Below the pieces are notes generated by a model. That model saw only the letters and a list, made by a program, of their open reading frames with translations. It had not been told where the DNA came from and did not search any database. Below, one piece after another: positions 50,979 to 57,964 of a stretch of 64,000 nt of DNA. The stretch's first letter is position 1, and every line of letters begins with the position of its first letter. A program made the position numbers and the translations under genes. Origin of the DNA: Acidaminococcus hominis (GTDB taxonomy: Bacteria; Bacillota; Negativicutes; Acidaminococcales; Acidaminococcaceae); the NCBI RefSeq assembly GCF_021044795.1, contig NZ_JAJNOP010000005.1; one strand, given 5' to 3'.

Positions 50979-51045
50979 AAAACCATCGAGCGAACAACAC
51001 CTCAAAGAATCTCATTTTTACCTGTTAGAAAAGGGGAGTAAAAGT

Positions 51046-52683
51046 ATGGAAAATAAAATGTTCTGTTTTCAATGTCAGGAAACTGCCGGCTGCAAAGGCT
51101 GCACGGTTGTAGGCGTATGCGGCAAGAAACCGGAAGTAGCTGCTATGCAGGACCTGCTGATCTACGTGACCAAAGGCCTGTCCGCCATCACCACCAAACT
51201 GCGTGCTGAAGGCAAGGAAGTCAGCCGGGAAGTAAACCACCTGTGCACTGTTAACCTGTTCATTACCATCACCAATGCCAACTTCGATCGGGAAGCCATC
51301 ATTGCTGAAATCAAAAAGACTTTGCAGGTAAAAGCTGAGCTGCTGGGTCAATTGACCGATAAGGCCGGCCTGCCGGAAGCTGCCCTGTGGAACGGGGAAG
51401 AAAGCGAATTTGATGCCAAAGCCAAGACCGTTGGCGTACTGGCCACCGAAAACGAAGACATCCGTTCCCTGCGGGAAATGATTACCTATGGTCTGAAAGG
51501 TCTGTCTGCCTACAGCAAACATGCCAACAACCTGGTACAGGATAACCCCGAAGTAGATGCTTTCCTGCAGCGCGCCCTGGCCGCTACCCTGGATGACAGC
51601 CTGACCGTGGATGATCTGGTTGCCCTGACCCTGGAAACCGGTAAATACGGCGTACAAGGCATGGCCCTGCTGGATGGTGCCAACACCGGTGCTTACGGCA
51701 ATCCTGAAATCACCACCGTGGATATCGGCGTACGCAATAACCCTGGTATCCTGATTTCCGGCCATGACCTGAAGGACCTGGAAATGCTGCTGGATCAGAC
51801 CCAAGGCACCGGCGTGGATGTATACACCCACTCTGAAATGCTGCCGGCCCACTACTATCCGTTCTTCAAGAAATACACCAACTTTGCCGGCAACTATGGC
51901 AACGCCTGGTGGAAACAAAAAGAAGAATTCGAAACCTTCAACGGACCCATCCTGATGACCTCCAACTGCATCGTTCCGCCCAAAGACAGCTACAAAGACC
52001 GTCTGTGGACCACCGGTGCTGCCGGCTATCCTGGCTGCAAACACATTGTAGCTGACGAAAATGGCCACAAGGACTTCAGCGCCCTGATTGCCCAAGCCAA
52101 GGAATGCAAACCTCCTGTAGAAATCGAACATGGCACCATCGTAGGCGGCTTTGCTCATGAACAGGTATTTGCCCTGGCTGACAAGGTAGTGGAAGCTGTA
52201 AAATCCGGCGCTGTGAAGAAATTCGTGGTAATGGCTGGCTGCGATGGCCGCATGAAGAGCCGTGACTACTACACCAAGTTCGCAGAAGCTCTGCCCAAGG
52301 ATACCATCATCCTGACCGCTGGCTGCGCCAAATACAGATATAACAAACTGAACCTGGGTGACATTGGCGGCATTCCCCGTGTACTGGATGCCGGCCAATG
52401 CAACGACTCCTACTCCCTGGCCCTGATTGCCCTGAAACTGAAGGAAGTCTTCGGCCTGGACGATGTGAACAAGCTGCCCATCGTGTACAACATTGCCTGG
52501 TATGAACAAAAGGCTGTTATCGTTCTCCTGGCCCTGCTGTACCTGGGTGTGAAGAACATCCATCTGGGACCCACCCTGCCTGCCTTCCTGTCCCCCAACG
52601 TAGCCAACGTTCTGGTGAAGAACTTCGGCATCGCTGGCATCGGCTCTGTGGAAGACGATATGAACCTGTTCTTCGGCGCCTAA
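51046..52683 (+). CDS. hcp: Hybrid-cluster protein (hydroxylamine reductase/NO-handling)
   Basis: A 545-residue iron-sulfur protein. The N-terminal cysteine set is CFQCQETAGCKGC with a further C near VGVCGK, giving the cluster of strict anaerobes; the hybrid cluster ligands lie in GHDLKDLE (about residue 240-250), TSNCIVPP, GCDGRMKSRDYYTKFAEALP and AGCAKYRYN. It reduces hydroxylamine in vitro and nitric oxide in cells. ATG 51046 follows AAGGGGAG. Codons are clearly biased towards GCT, GTA and GGT compared with its neighbours, which indicates high expression. It is followed at 1 bp by a cysteine-rich mini-protein and then a DUF488 gene. Confidence 0.95.
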   Translation: MENKMFCFQCQETAGCKGCTVVGVCGKKPEVAAMQDLLIYVTKGLSAITTKLRAEGKEVSREVNHLCTVNLFITITNANFDREAIIAEIKKTLQVKAELLGQLTDKAGLPEAALWNGEESEFDAKAKTVGVLATENEDIRSLREMITYGLKGLSAYSKHANNLVQDNPEVDAFLQRALAATLDDSLTVDDLVALTLETGKYGVQGMALLDGANTGAYGNPEITTVDIGVRNNPGILISGHDLKDLEMLLDQTQGTGVDVYTHSEMLPAHYYPFFKKYTNFAGNYGNAWWKQKEEFETFNGPILMTSNCIVPPKDSYKDRLWTTGAAGYPGCKHIVADENGHKDFSALIAQAKECKPPVEIEHGTIVGGFAHEQVFALADKVVEAVKSGAVKKFVVMAGCDGRMKSRDYYTKFAEALPKDTIILTAGCAKYRYNKLNLGDIGGIPRVLDAGQCNDSYSLALIALKLKEVFGLDDVNKLPIVYNIAWYEQKAVIVLLALLYLGVKNIHLGPTLPAFLSPNVANVLVKNFGIAGIGSVEDDMNLFFGA

Positions 52684-52684
52684 G

Positions 52685-52846
52685 ATGGCCCTGTATGACC
52701 CCAGTACCTGTCCCTGCCCCCGGACTTCCTGTCCCCGGTTTGCCCAGTGCGAACCCTGCATCGCTTTCCATCACAGCTCCAAGAAGTATCCTCTGACGGC
52801 CTGCGAGCAGTTGGCCCGGAAGGCAGAAAAACAGGCCAAGAAATAA
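52685..52846 (+). CDS. 53-residue cysteine-rich mini-protein downstream of hcp
   Basis: The short reading frame starts one base after the hcp stop and encodes 53 residues with six cysteines: TCPCPRTSCPRFAQCEPC, then HH and a later C at residue 40. The pattern CPCPxxxCxxxxxCxxC followed by HH resembles small uncharacterised Cys-rich proteins of anaerobes that probably bind zinc or an iron-sulfur cluster. Codon use fits a real gene. No separate strong ribosome site is visible; translation probably follows hcp. A role as redox or NO-related accessory to Hcp is inference. Confidence 0.7.
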   Translation: MALYDPSTCPCPRTSCPRFAQCEPCIAFHHSSKKYPLTACEQLARKAEKQAKK

Positions 52847-52865
52847 ATAGATAGAAGGCTTTCCT

Positions 52866-53228
52866 ATGGGAAATCTCCAGATCAAACGGATTTACGAAAC
52901 TTGTGAGGAAACGGACGGCTGCCGGATTTTGGTGGACCGTCTGTGGCCCCGGGGCATTGCCAAAGCCAAGGCCCAGCTGGAGGAATGGGAGAAGGAAATT
53001 GCTCCCAGTCCGGAGCTGCGCAAGTCCTTTGGCCATGAACCGGACCTGTTTCCTTCCTTTACGGAATCCTACCAGAAAGAGCTGGCAGCAAATCCTGCCG
53101 CAGCGGCATTCTTGGAAAAGGTACGGAACCTGCTCCAGCAGGGGAATGTAACCCTGCTGTACGGGGCCAAGGACCAGGAACACAACAATGCGGTGGTGCT
53201 GAAGCACTGGCTGGAAACCCAATTATAA
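52866..53228 (+). CDS. DUF488 family protein
   Basis: A 120-residue DUF488 (YeaO-like) protein. RILVDRLWPRGIAKAKAQLE and EWEKEIAPSPELRKSFGH near the middle, and VTLLYGAKDQEHNNAVVL at the end, are the family core; no enzymatic activity is established for it. It lies 19 bp after the cysteine-rich mini-protein in what is probably the same transcript as hcp. A terminator follows, closing the unit. Confidence 0.87.
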   Translation: MGNLQIKRIYETCEETDGCRILVDRLWPRGIAKAKAQLEEWEKEIAPSPELRKSFGHEPDLFPSFTESYQKELAANPAAAAFLEKVRNLLQQGNVTLLYGAKDQEHNNAVVLKHWLETQL

Positions 53229-53230
53229 GA

Positions 53231-53268
53231 ATAACCGTTCTCAAAAGCTTGCTTTTGGGGACGGTTAT
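53231..53268. terminator. Terminator hairpin after the DUF488 gene
   Basis: ATAACCGT with ACGGTTAT outer arms and CAAAAGC/GCTTTTG inner arms, with a small internal mismatch, followed by TTTTG. Confidence 0.75.
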
Positions 53269-53289
53269 TTTGTCTTGCTTTGCAAATGA

Positions 53290-53326
53290 AAAAGCCCTGG
53301 CTGCACAGCTTGCAGTCAGGGCTTTT
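53290..53326. terminator. Bidirectional terminator, second of a tandem pair
   Basis: AAAAGCCCTG (53290-53299) and CAGGGCTTTT (53317-53326) with an inner CTGCA/TGCAG stem; A run on one side and T run on the other. It serves the minus-strand hydrolase gene ending at 53341. Confidence 0.88.
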
Positions 53327-53340
53327 GGGTTTGGCAGAGC

Positions 53341-54177
53341 TTAGCCTTTTACCACCTGTTCCAGCCAGGTGCCCAGGGTTTCAGCCAGGGCCAGCCGGGC
53401 GGTATCCAGGGAATGGTTGGAGTCCAGGAGTACCAGTTTGTGGTTAGCTTGGGTGGGTAGCTGCTCCAGGGCATTCCACAGGGGCAGCACCATCTTGTCC
53501 GGAGGTGCCACCGTATCCCGCTTGCCGCCAATGAGCAGCAGGTTCCGGTGCTGGAATTCCGGAGCCAGCTGGGCAAAGCCCCACTCCTTATAGTGGGAGA
53601 AACTGTCCTGCCACAGGGCTTCCGGGCTCTCAATATGGAGTACGGCGGAAATCTCCGTAAACAGGGCCTTGATTTCTTCTTCCTGCAGCAGGTCCCGGAG
53701 GGCTGCATGGTCAAAGGGGCAGAAGGCCATAATGCCCTTGATCCAGGGCAGCTGCCGGGCGGCGTTCAGTACCGTGTTGCCGCCGTTGGAGTGGCCTGCC
53801 AGGAAAATGTTCTCCGGGTCGATGCCGTATTCCTTGGGAGCCTCTTCCCGGGCCCAGTTGGCCGTATACAAGGCGTCTTCCAGGCAGTGGGAGAAGGAAT
53901 ACAGCCCGTCACTGCCCCAGGCACCCCGGTGGTATAGTCGCAGCACCACGCAGCCCATGCGCCGGAGGCTTTGGGCCAGGTCGTCGTTGCAGTTGGTGCC
54001 GGGAATCCCGTGGCACAGGACCACCGCAGGGTGGGGAGACTCGTAGACCCCGCTGGGCAGATAGATTTCTCCCAGGACCCGGGAGCCGCCAATGGTGAGC
54101 AGCAGGTCCAGGGAGTCCGGCAGGGCCGCGCTGCCCTGTTCCGGTTCCCGCAGTACGTAGGAGGCATCAATCTTCAT
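53341..54177 (-). CDS. Alpha/beta-hydrolase (serine hydrolase)
   Basis: A 278-residue cytoplasmic alpha/beta-hydrolase. The oxyanion region is LCHGIPGTNCNDDLAQ, the nucleophile elbow FLAGHSNGGNTVL, the acid in IGGKRDTVAPPDKM and the catalytic His in LDSNHSLDT. No signal peptide. Start is uncertain: ATG 54177 (overlapping the symporter stop by 11 nt) was chosen, with ATG 54189 and 54198 as alternatives; none has an ideal ribosome site, suggesting coupling with the upstream symporter gene. The pairing suggests that an imported ester or peptide-like compound is hydrolysed; substrate unknown. Confidence 0.85.
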   Translation of the reverse strand: MKIDASYVLREPEQGSAALPDSLDLLLTIGGSRVLGEIYLPSGVYESPHPAVVLCHGIPGTNCNDDLAQSLRRMGCVVLRLYHRGAWGSDGLYSFSHCLEDALYTANWAREEAPKEYGIDPENIFLAGHSNGGNTVLNAARQLPWIKGIMAFCPFDHAALRDLLQEEEIKALFTEISAVLHIESPEALWQDSFSHYKEWGFAQLAPEFQHRNLLLIGGKRDTVAPPDKMVLPLWNALEQLPTQANHKLVLLDSNHSLDTARLALAETLGTWLEQVVKG

Positions 54178-55438
54178 AGGCCAGGACATCCTTTCCATTC
54201 AGGTTCTTTTTGTACCAGTCTTTCCCGTAGAAAATTCGGCTGATGACCATGGAAACCACGGTGTCGCCGCAGGAGTTTAACAGCGTGCAGCCCGGGTCAA
54301 ACAGTTCGATAACCATCAACAGGATGGGGAAGGCTGCTTCCGGCAGGTTGAACACGGATACAATCATGGTTTCGCCGGCTGCGCCGCCGCCCGGTACGGA
54401 AGACGTGGCTACGGAGGAGGCTACGCCCACGAACAGGGCCAAAGCAAAGTCAAAGCCGGCCAACGGGGTGCCAAACAGAGTGGTGGCCAGCACTTCGGAA
54501 TACACGATGGCAATGCAGGCACCGTCCATATGGCAGGTAGCACCCATGGCTACCACCACGGAAGAAATTTCCCGGGGAACCCCCAGTTTGTCGCAGGCTT
54601 CCATCTGCAGAGGGATGGTGGCGGCGGAGGAACGGGTGCCCAGGGCGGTCAGGGCAGGAGCCAGGATGACCTTGAAGAAGTTCTTGACCCCCCAGCTGCC
54701 GGCGCCAATGTAGGCGTACAGCCCCAGGAACAGGAAGAAGTACAGAATGACCACGGAGTAGAACACCAGCATGGCATTGCCGTAGGCTTTCAAAAGGTCA
54801 ATGCCGTAGGTCCCGGTCAGGTCCGCAAAGTAGGCGCCCAGACCAATGGGAGCGGCTTTCATGAGAATGGCCACCATCTTGTAGCATACCAGGGACATGG
54901 CGTTCATCCATTCTACTACGGGTTTGGCCGGTTCACCAATCATGGATACGCAGATGCCGAAGAAAATGGTCAGGATGATCAGGGGCAGTACGTGGAACCG
55001 AGAAATCAACAGCGGCAGGTCGCCCACCGTCAGGGTATTGACAATCTGGTCACTGATGGACACCGTCTTCATGGCCGTCTGGGTGGCTTTGGGGGCGTTA
55101 AAGGTGGTGGGCACCCCGGTAAAGTGGGTGACAATCAGGATCAGTGCACCGGAAATGATGGCGGTGGTAATGAAAATCAACAGGGTGTAGCCAATCATTT
55201 TCCCTACCTTGCCCGTATCCTTGGTGTTGGCAATGGAGCCGGCAATGGAGAAGAAAATCAGGGGTACAATCAAACAAAACAATAAGTTCAAGAAAATCTG
55301 GCCAATGGGCTTCAGGATAGAAGCCTTGTCCCCCAAGAACAATCCCAGGATGGCACCAATAATACAGAAGGTGATCAGGATAATGGGGTCCCGGTAGTTG
55401 GCTAGAGCAGACCGGGTAGTGCTTTTGGCAGCGCTCAT
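54167..55438 (-). CDS. Dicarboxylate/amino acid:cation symporter (DAACS family)
   Basis: A 423-residue membrane symporter of the GltP/DctA/SstT type, moving glutamate, aspartate, serine/threonine or C4-dicarboxylates with sodium or protons. Hairpin HP1 shows the serine-rich signature ALGTRSSAATIPLQM and TM7 has GATCHMDGACIA (NMDGT-like, with His replacing Asn); HP2 is SVPGGGAAGETM. Those substitutions leave the substrate open. GGGATGG precedes the ATG at 55438. It is the first gene of a two-gene minus-strand unit with the alpha/beta-hydrolase. Confidence 0.9.
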   Translation of the reverse strand: MSAAKSTTRSALANYRDPIILITFCIIGAILGLFLGDKASILKPIGQIFLNLLFCLIVPLIFFSIAGSIANTKDTGKVGKMIGYTLLIFITTAIISGALILIVTHFTGVPTTFNAPKATQTAMKTVSISDQIVNTLTVGDLPLLISRFHVLPLIILTIFFGICVSMIGEPAKPVVEWMNAMSLVCYKMVAILMKAAPIGLGAYFADLTGTYGIDLLKAYGNAMLVFYSVVILYFFLFLGLYAYIGAGSWGVKNFFKVILAPALTALGTRSSAATIPLQMEACDKLGVPREISSVVVAMGATCHMDGACIAIVYSEVLATTLFGTPLAGFDFALALFVGVASSVATSSVPGGGAAGETMIVSVFNLPEAAFPILLMVIELFDPGCTLLNSCGDTVVSMVISRIFYGKDWYKKNLNGKDVLAYED

Positions 55439-55590
55439 GGAAAATCCATCCCAAAGAAAAATAAATAAAAATAAGTATAACCTGAATTATAGGCTTATAG
55501 AAACAGAAGTGCAACCAAATTTGTAAGAAATCTGTAAAATTGTAAGAGAAAAATTCCTTTTGTGGCAAATCCTAGCCTAAATTTAACAAA

Positions 55591-55645
55591 ATACGTTAAC
55601 CATTTTAAGAAAAGAATTGAACAAGAAAGAAAAAAGCGGTACACT
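55591..55645 (+). promoter_or_regulatory. Biotin operon promoter with BirA-like operator
   Basis: TTGAAC (55617-55622), 17-bp spacer, TACACT (55640-55645). The site GTTAACC (55595-55601), 14 bp, ATTGAACAA (55616-55624) resembles the BirA operator (TTGTTAACC-N14-16-GGTTAACAA) with a strong left half and a degenerate right half, and it overlaps the -35. This fits bioY downstream. The predicted start site near 55652 is only a few bases before the first ATG. Confidence 0.5.
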
Positions 55646-55654
55646 AATTGCACT

Positions 55655-56380
55655 ATGAATGAAAATATGACAGGATACATCAAGGCGCTCCAGGCTTTTC
55701 AGGGAGAGCGGTATCAGGGAAGCCTGATCGGAAAAATTGCCTATAGCCGTCAGGCTAAGGCGGGACCCACTGCCCGGTTTACGGCAGAAGTGGTAAAGGA
55801 CCGGAAACGGTTCCAACTGCTGCGGATTACCGGCTGGGAGCAGCACCAGCAGGTGGGCCAGCTGGAGGTACTGCTGTTTTGGCAGATAGCGAAGGTAAAC
55901 AATGATAATGAACATAGTTTACCTAAAGAAGCTTCAAGAGAGGCTTTGCCTCCGGGTGTATATTGGAAAGCGTTTACGCCCCAGGAGGTGTACGCCTTTT
56001 CCCAGGCAACCGGGGACGACAACGCCATCCACCTGACGGAGCGTCCTGTGGTCCAGGGCCTGCTCTTATGGCAGGAACTATTTGGAAAGCTGGGAGAACC
56101 CAGCCGTATGGAAGTTATTTTCCAGGAACCGGTGCATGCCGGGGAGGAGATTTATTTGGAGGAGGAGCAATATGAGCAGCGAAATCAATCAAACCTTACA
56201 TTCTGCCCGGGGAACCCAGGGCAGCCATCTCAGTTCCACCCGGGCCCTGACCACCAGTGCCGTCTGCGTGGCACTGCTGGCCGTATCGGCCTACATTTCT
56301 TTTCCCTTGCCTTTTACCCCGGCCATGGTGACGGCCCTGACCATTATGGTGAATCTGGTAGGGTTCCTGAAAACCCCTAA
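55655..56380 (+). CDS. MaoC-like hot-dog protein, 3' end running into bioY
   Basis: An open frame of 241 codons. The part to about residue 175 carries a MaoC-like hot-dog domain: YWKAFTPQEVYAFSQATGDD and NAIHLTERPVVQGLLLWQEL (hydratase-like DxNxxH) then GEEIYLEEEQ. From about 56172 the frame enters bioY, whose ribosome site and ATG lie inside it, and the translation loses protein character (Pro/Gly/Cys/His-rich). So either the gene has a 209-nt overlap or its C terminus was lost and replaced by read-through. It resembles VraC-type proteins seen with thiolase, ligase and bioY in other Firmicutes. No ribosome site before ATG 55655 (ATG 55667 is also possible), so a nearly leaderless mRNA is possible. 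Confidence 0.6.
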   Translation: MNENMTGYIKALQAFQGERYQGSLIGKIAYSRQAKAGPTARFTAEVVKDRKRFQLLRITGWEQHQQVGQLEVLLFWQIAKVNNDNEHSLPKEASREALPPGVYWKAFTPQEVYAFSQATGDDNAIHLTERPVVQGLLLWQELFGKLGEPSRMEVIFQEPVHAGEEIYLEEEQYEQRNQSNLTFCPGNPGQPSQFHPGPDHQCRLRGTAGRIGLHFFSLAFYPGHGDGPDHYGESGRVPENP

Positions 56381-56756
56381 ACAGGCCGCAGTGATTCTGA
56401 GTATCTACCTGCTGCTGGGCATGGTGGGGGTACCCGTCTTTGTAGGCGGTACCAGCGGCATGGCCAAGATTTTTGGACCTACCGGGGGCTTTAACCTGGG
56501 CTTTTTGGCAGCCGTAGTTGCCATGAGTGCCATTCGGGGCGGCCGGAAATGGTCTTCTGGCAAACTGGTGGCTTTGGGGGTTTTGGTGGGTATGCCCATC
56601 ATCTACGCCGGTGGCTGCATCAGTATGTACCTGGTAGCCAAGGTGGGGTTGTGGAAGACCCTGGTTATGGCCGTCTTCCCCTTCCTGATCGGAGACGTGC
56701 TGAAAGTGGTGCTGGCCGCCTTTCTGGCTTCCCGGCTCCAGCGGTACGTGTTTTAA
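56172..56756 (+). CDS. bioY: Biotin transporter substrate-binding component
   Basis: A 194-residue membrane S-component that captures biotin for an ECF module or works alone. Six hydrophobic segments; the family marks are PLPFTPAMVTALTIMVNLVG, LLLGMVGVPVFVGGTSG and GPTGGFNLGFLAA. GGAGGAG (56161-56167) 4 nt before the ATG decides the start. It lies inside the 3' end of the hot-dog reading frame and is followed 1 bp later by the thiolase gene. A BirA-like site upstream fits biotin control. Confidence 0.95.
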   Translation: MSSEINQTLHSARGTQGSHLSSTRALTTSAVCVALLAVSAYISFPLPFTPAMVTALTIMVNLVGFLKTPKQAAVILSIYLLLGMVGVPVFVGGTSGMAKIFGPTGGFNLGFLAAVVAMSAIRGGRKWSSGKLVALGVLVGMPIIYAGGCISMYLVAKVGLWKTLVMAVFPFLIGDVLKVVLAAFLASRLQRYVF

Positions 56757-56757
56757 C

Positions 56758-57954
56758 ATGGAGCGGGTATATATCCTGGGTGGCCTGCGCAGCCACCTGG
56801 GTGCAGAAAATGGCATATTTAAAACGGTTTCACCGGAAAAATTAGGAGCTGCCTTGCTGCAGGCCCTTTTTCGGCGTTATCCCCTAAGCCGGGAAGCAGA
56901 AGAAATCCTGGGAGGCAATGCGGTGGGTACCGGGGGCAACCTGACCCGGCTGACGGCACTTCTGGCCGGCGTAAAGCCGGAAGTTCCCTGCCTGACCCTG
57001 GATATGCAGTGCGCCTCCGGGGCGGCTGCCCTGTCTTTGGGCTTTGCCAAGGTCCGCAGCGGCCTGGCGGACGTGGTACTCTGCGGGGGCTTTGAATCGG
57101 CCTCCCTGCAGCCTCTGCGCCATTACGCCCCGTCAGATCCCCGATATACCCCGGACGGCTTCCAGACGGCCCAATTTTCCCCGGACTCCAATAGTCCCCG
57201 GGTGATGCTGGAGGGCGCAGAACGGACGGCCCAGGTGTACGGGGTTACCAGGGAGGAGCTGGACCGTTGGCCGGTGCGCAGCCACCAAAAGGCGGCAGCC
57301 GCGGGGTCGGTGGTGGCTCCCTATATTGCCAGCCTTTTTGGCAGTACCCGGGACGAAAGCATCCGTCCTCGTATGTCCGCCAAACTGGCGGCCCGGATGC
57401 CCACCCTGTTTACCCAGGAAGAAACGGAAGCCCTGCTGACCCCGGAAGAACGGGCCCAGTGCGGGACCGTTGCTCCCACCCTGACCGCAGCCAACGCCTG
57501 CCTGCACCAGGATGGGGCGGCCTTTGTGCTGCTGGCCTCGGAACGGAAAGTCCGCCAGTGGCAGCAGGAGGGCAAAGCCCCGGAAATGCTAGCGGAAGTG
57601 GCGGACGCCGCAGAAGCCGGCGTGAACCCCCGGTTCAGCCCTTTGGGAGCCCTCGCTGTTGGGGACAAGCTGCTGCAGCGCAGCGGCCTTGGGCCTGAAG
57701 CCATTGATACCTTTGAATATAATGAAGCCTTTGGGGTAATCAGCGCCCTGTTTGCCCGGAAATATCCCGGCTGCCTGGACCGTTACCTGCCCCTGGGCGG
57801 GGCCTTGGCCTACGGCCACCCCTACGGGGCCAGCGGGGCTGTTTTGGTGCTCCACGCCCTGGCCCGGCTGAAAGAAACGGGGGGCATTTGGGGCCTGTGC
57901 GCCATTGCCGGCGCCGGGGGCACCGGATCCGGCCTGCTGCTGCGCAGGGTCTAA
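56758..57954 (+). CDS. Thiolase-like protein (YhfS/VraB type) lacking the second catalytic cysteine
   Basis: A 398-residue thiolase fold. Nucleophile Cys85 sits in DMQCASGAAALSLG; the NEAFGV and GHPYGASGAV (with His) blocks are intact. In biosynthetic thiolases the C-terminal CxGGG motif carries the acid/base cysteine; here GLCAIAGAGGTGSG puts alanine (Ala384) at that position and a cysteine three residues earlier (Cys381). Condensation or cleavage may therefore be altered. It belongs to a bioY-linked operon with an acyl-CoA ligase, as with Bacillus yhfUTS and staphylococcal vraABC, which have been linked to biotin; a role in making or scavenging a biotin precursor is inference. No ribosome site of note; it starts 1 bp after bioY. 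Confidence 0.8.
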   Translation: MERVYILGGLRSHLGAENGIFKTVSPEKLGAALLQALFRRYPLSREAEEILGGNAVGTGGNLTRLTALLAGVKPEVPCLTLDMQCASGAAALSLGFAKVRSGLADVVLCGGFESASLQPLRHYAPSDPRYTPDGFQTAQFSPDSNSPRVMLEGAERTAQVYGVTREELDRWPVRSHQKAAAAGSVVAPYIASLFGSTRDESIRPRMSAKLAARMPTLFTQEETEALLTPEERAQCGTVAPTLTAANACLHQDGAAFVLLASERKVRQWQQEGKAPEMLAEVADAAEAGVNPRFSPLGALAVGDKLLQRSGLGPEAIDTFEYNEAFGVISALFARKYPGCLDRYLPLGGALAYGHPYGASGAVLVLHALARLKETGGIWGLCAIAGAGGTGSGLLLRRV

Positions 57955-57964
57955 GGAGGAAACT

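Noticed and set aside
51025..52761. Long open frame on the minus strand opposite hcp (about 578 codons)
   Set aside because: Codon bias of the highly expressed hcp leaves stop codons rare on the other strand; the translation has no domain features.
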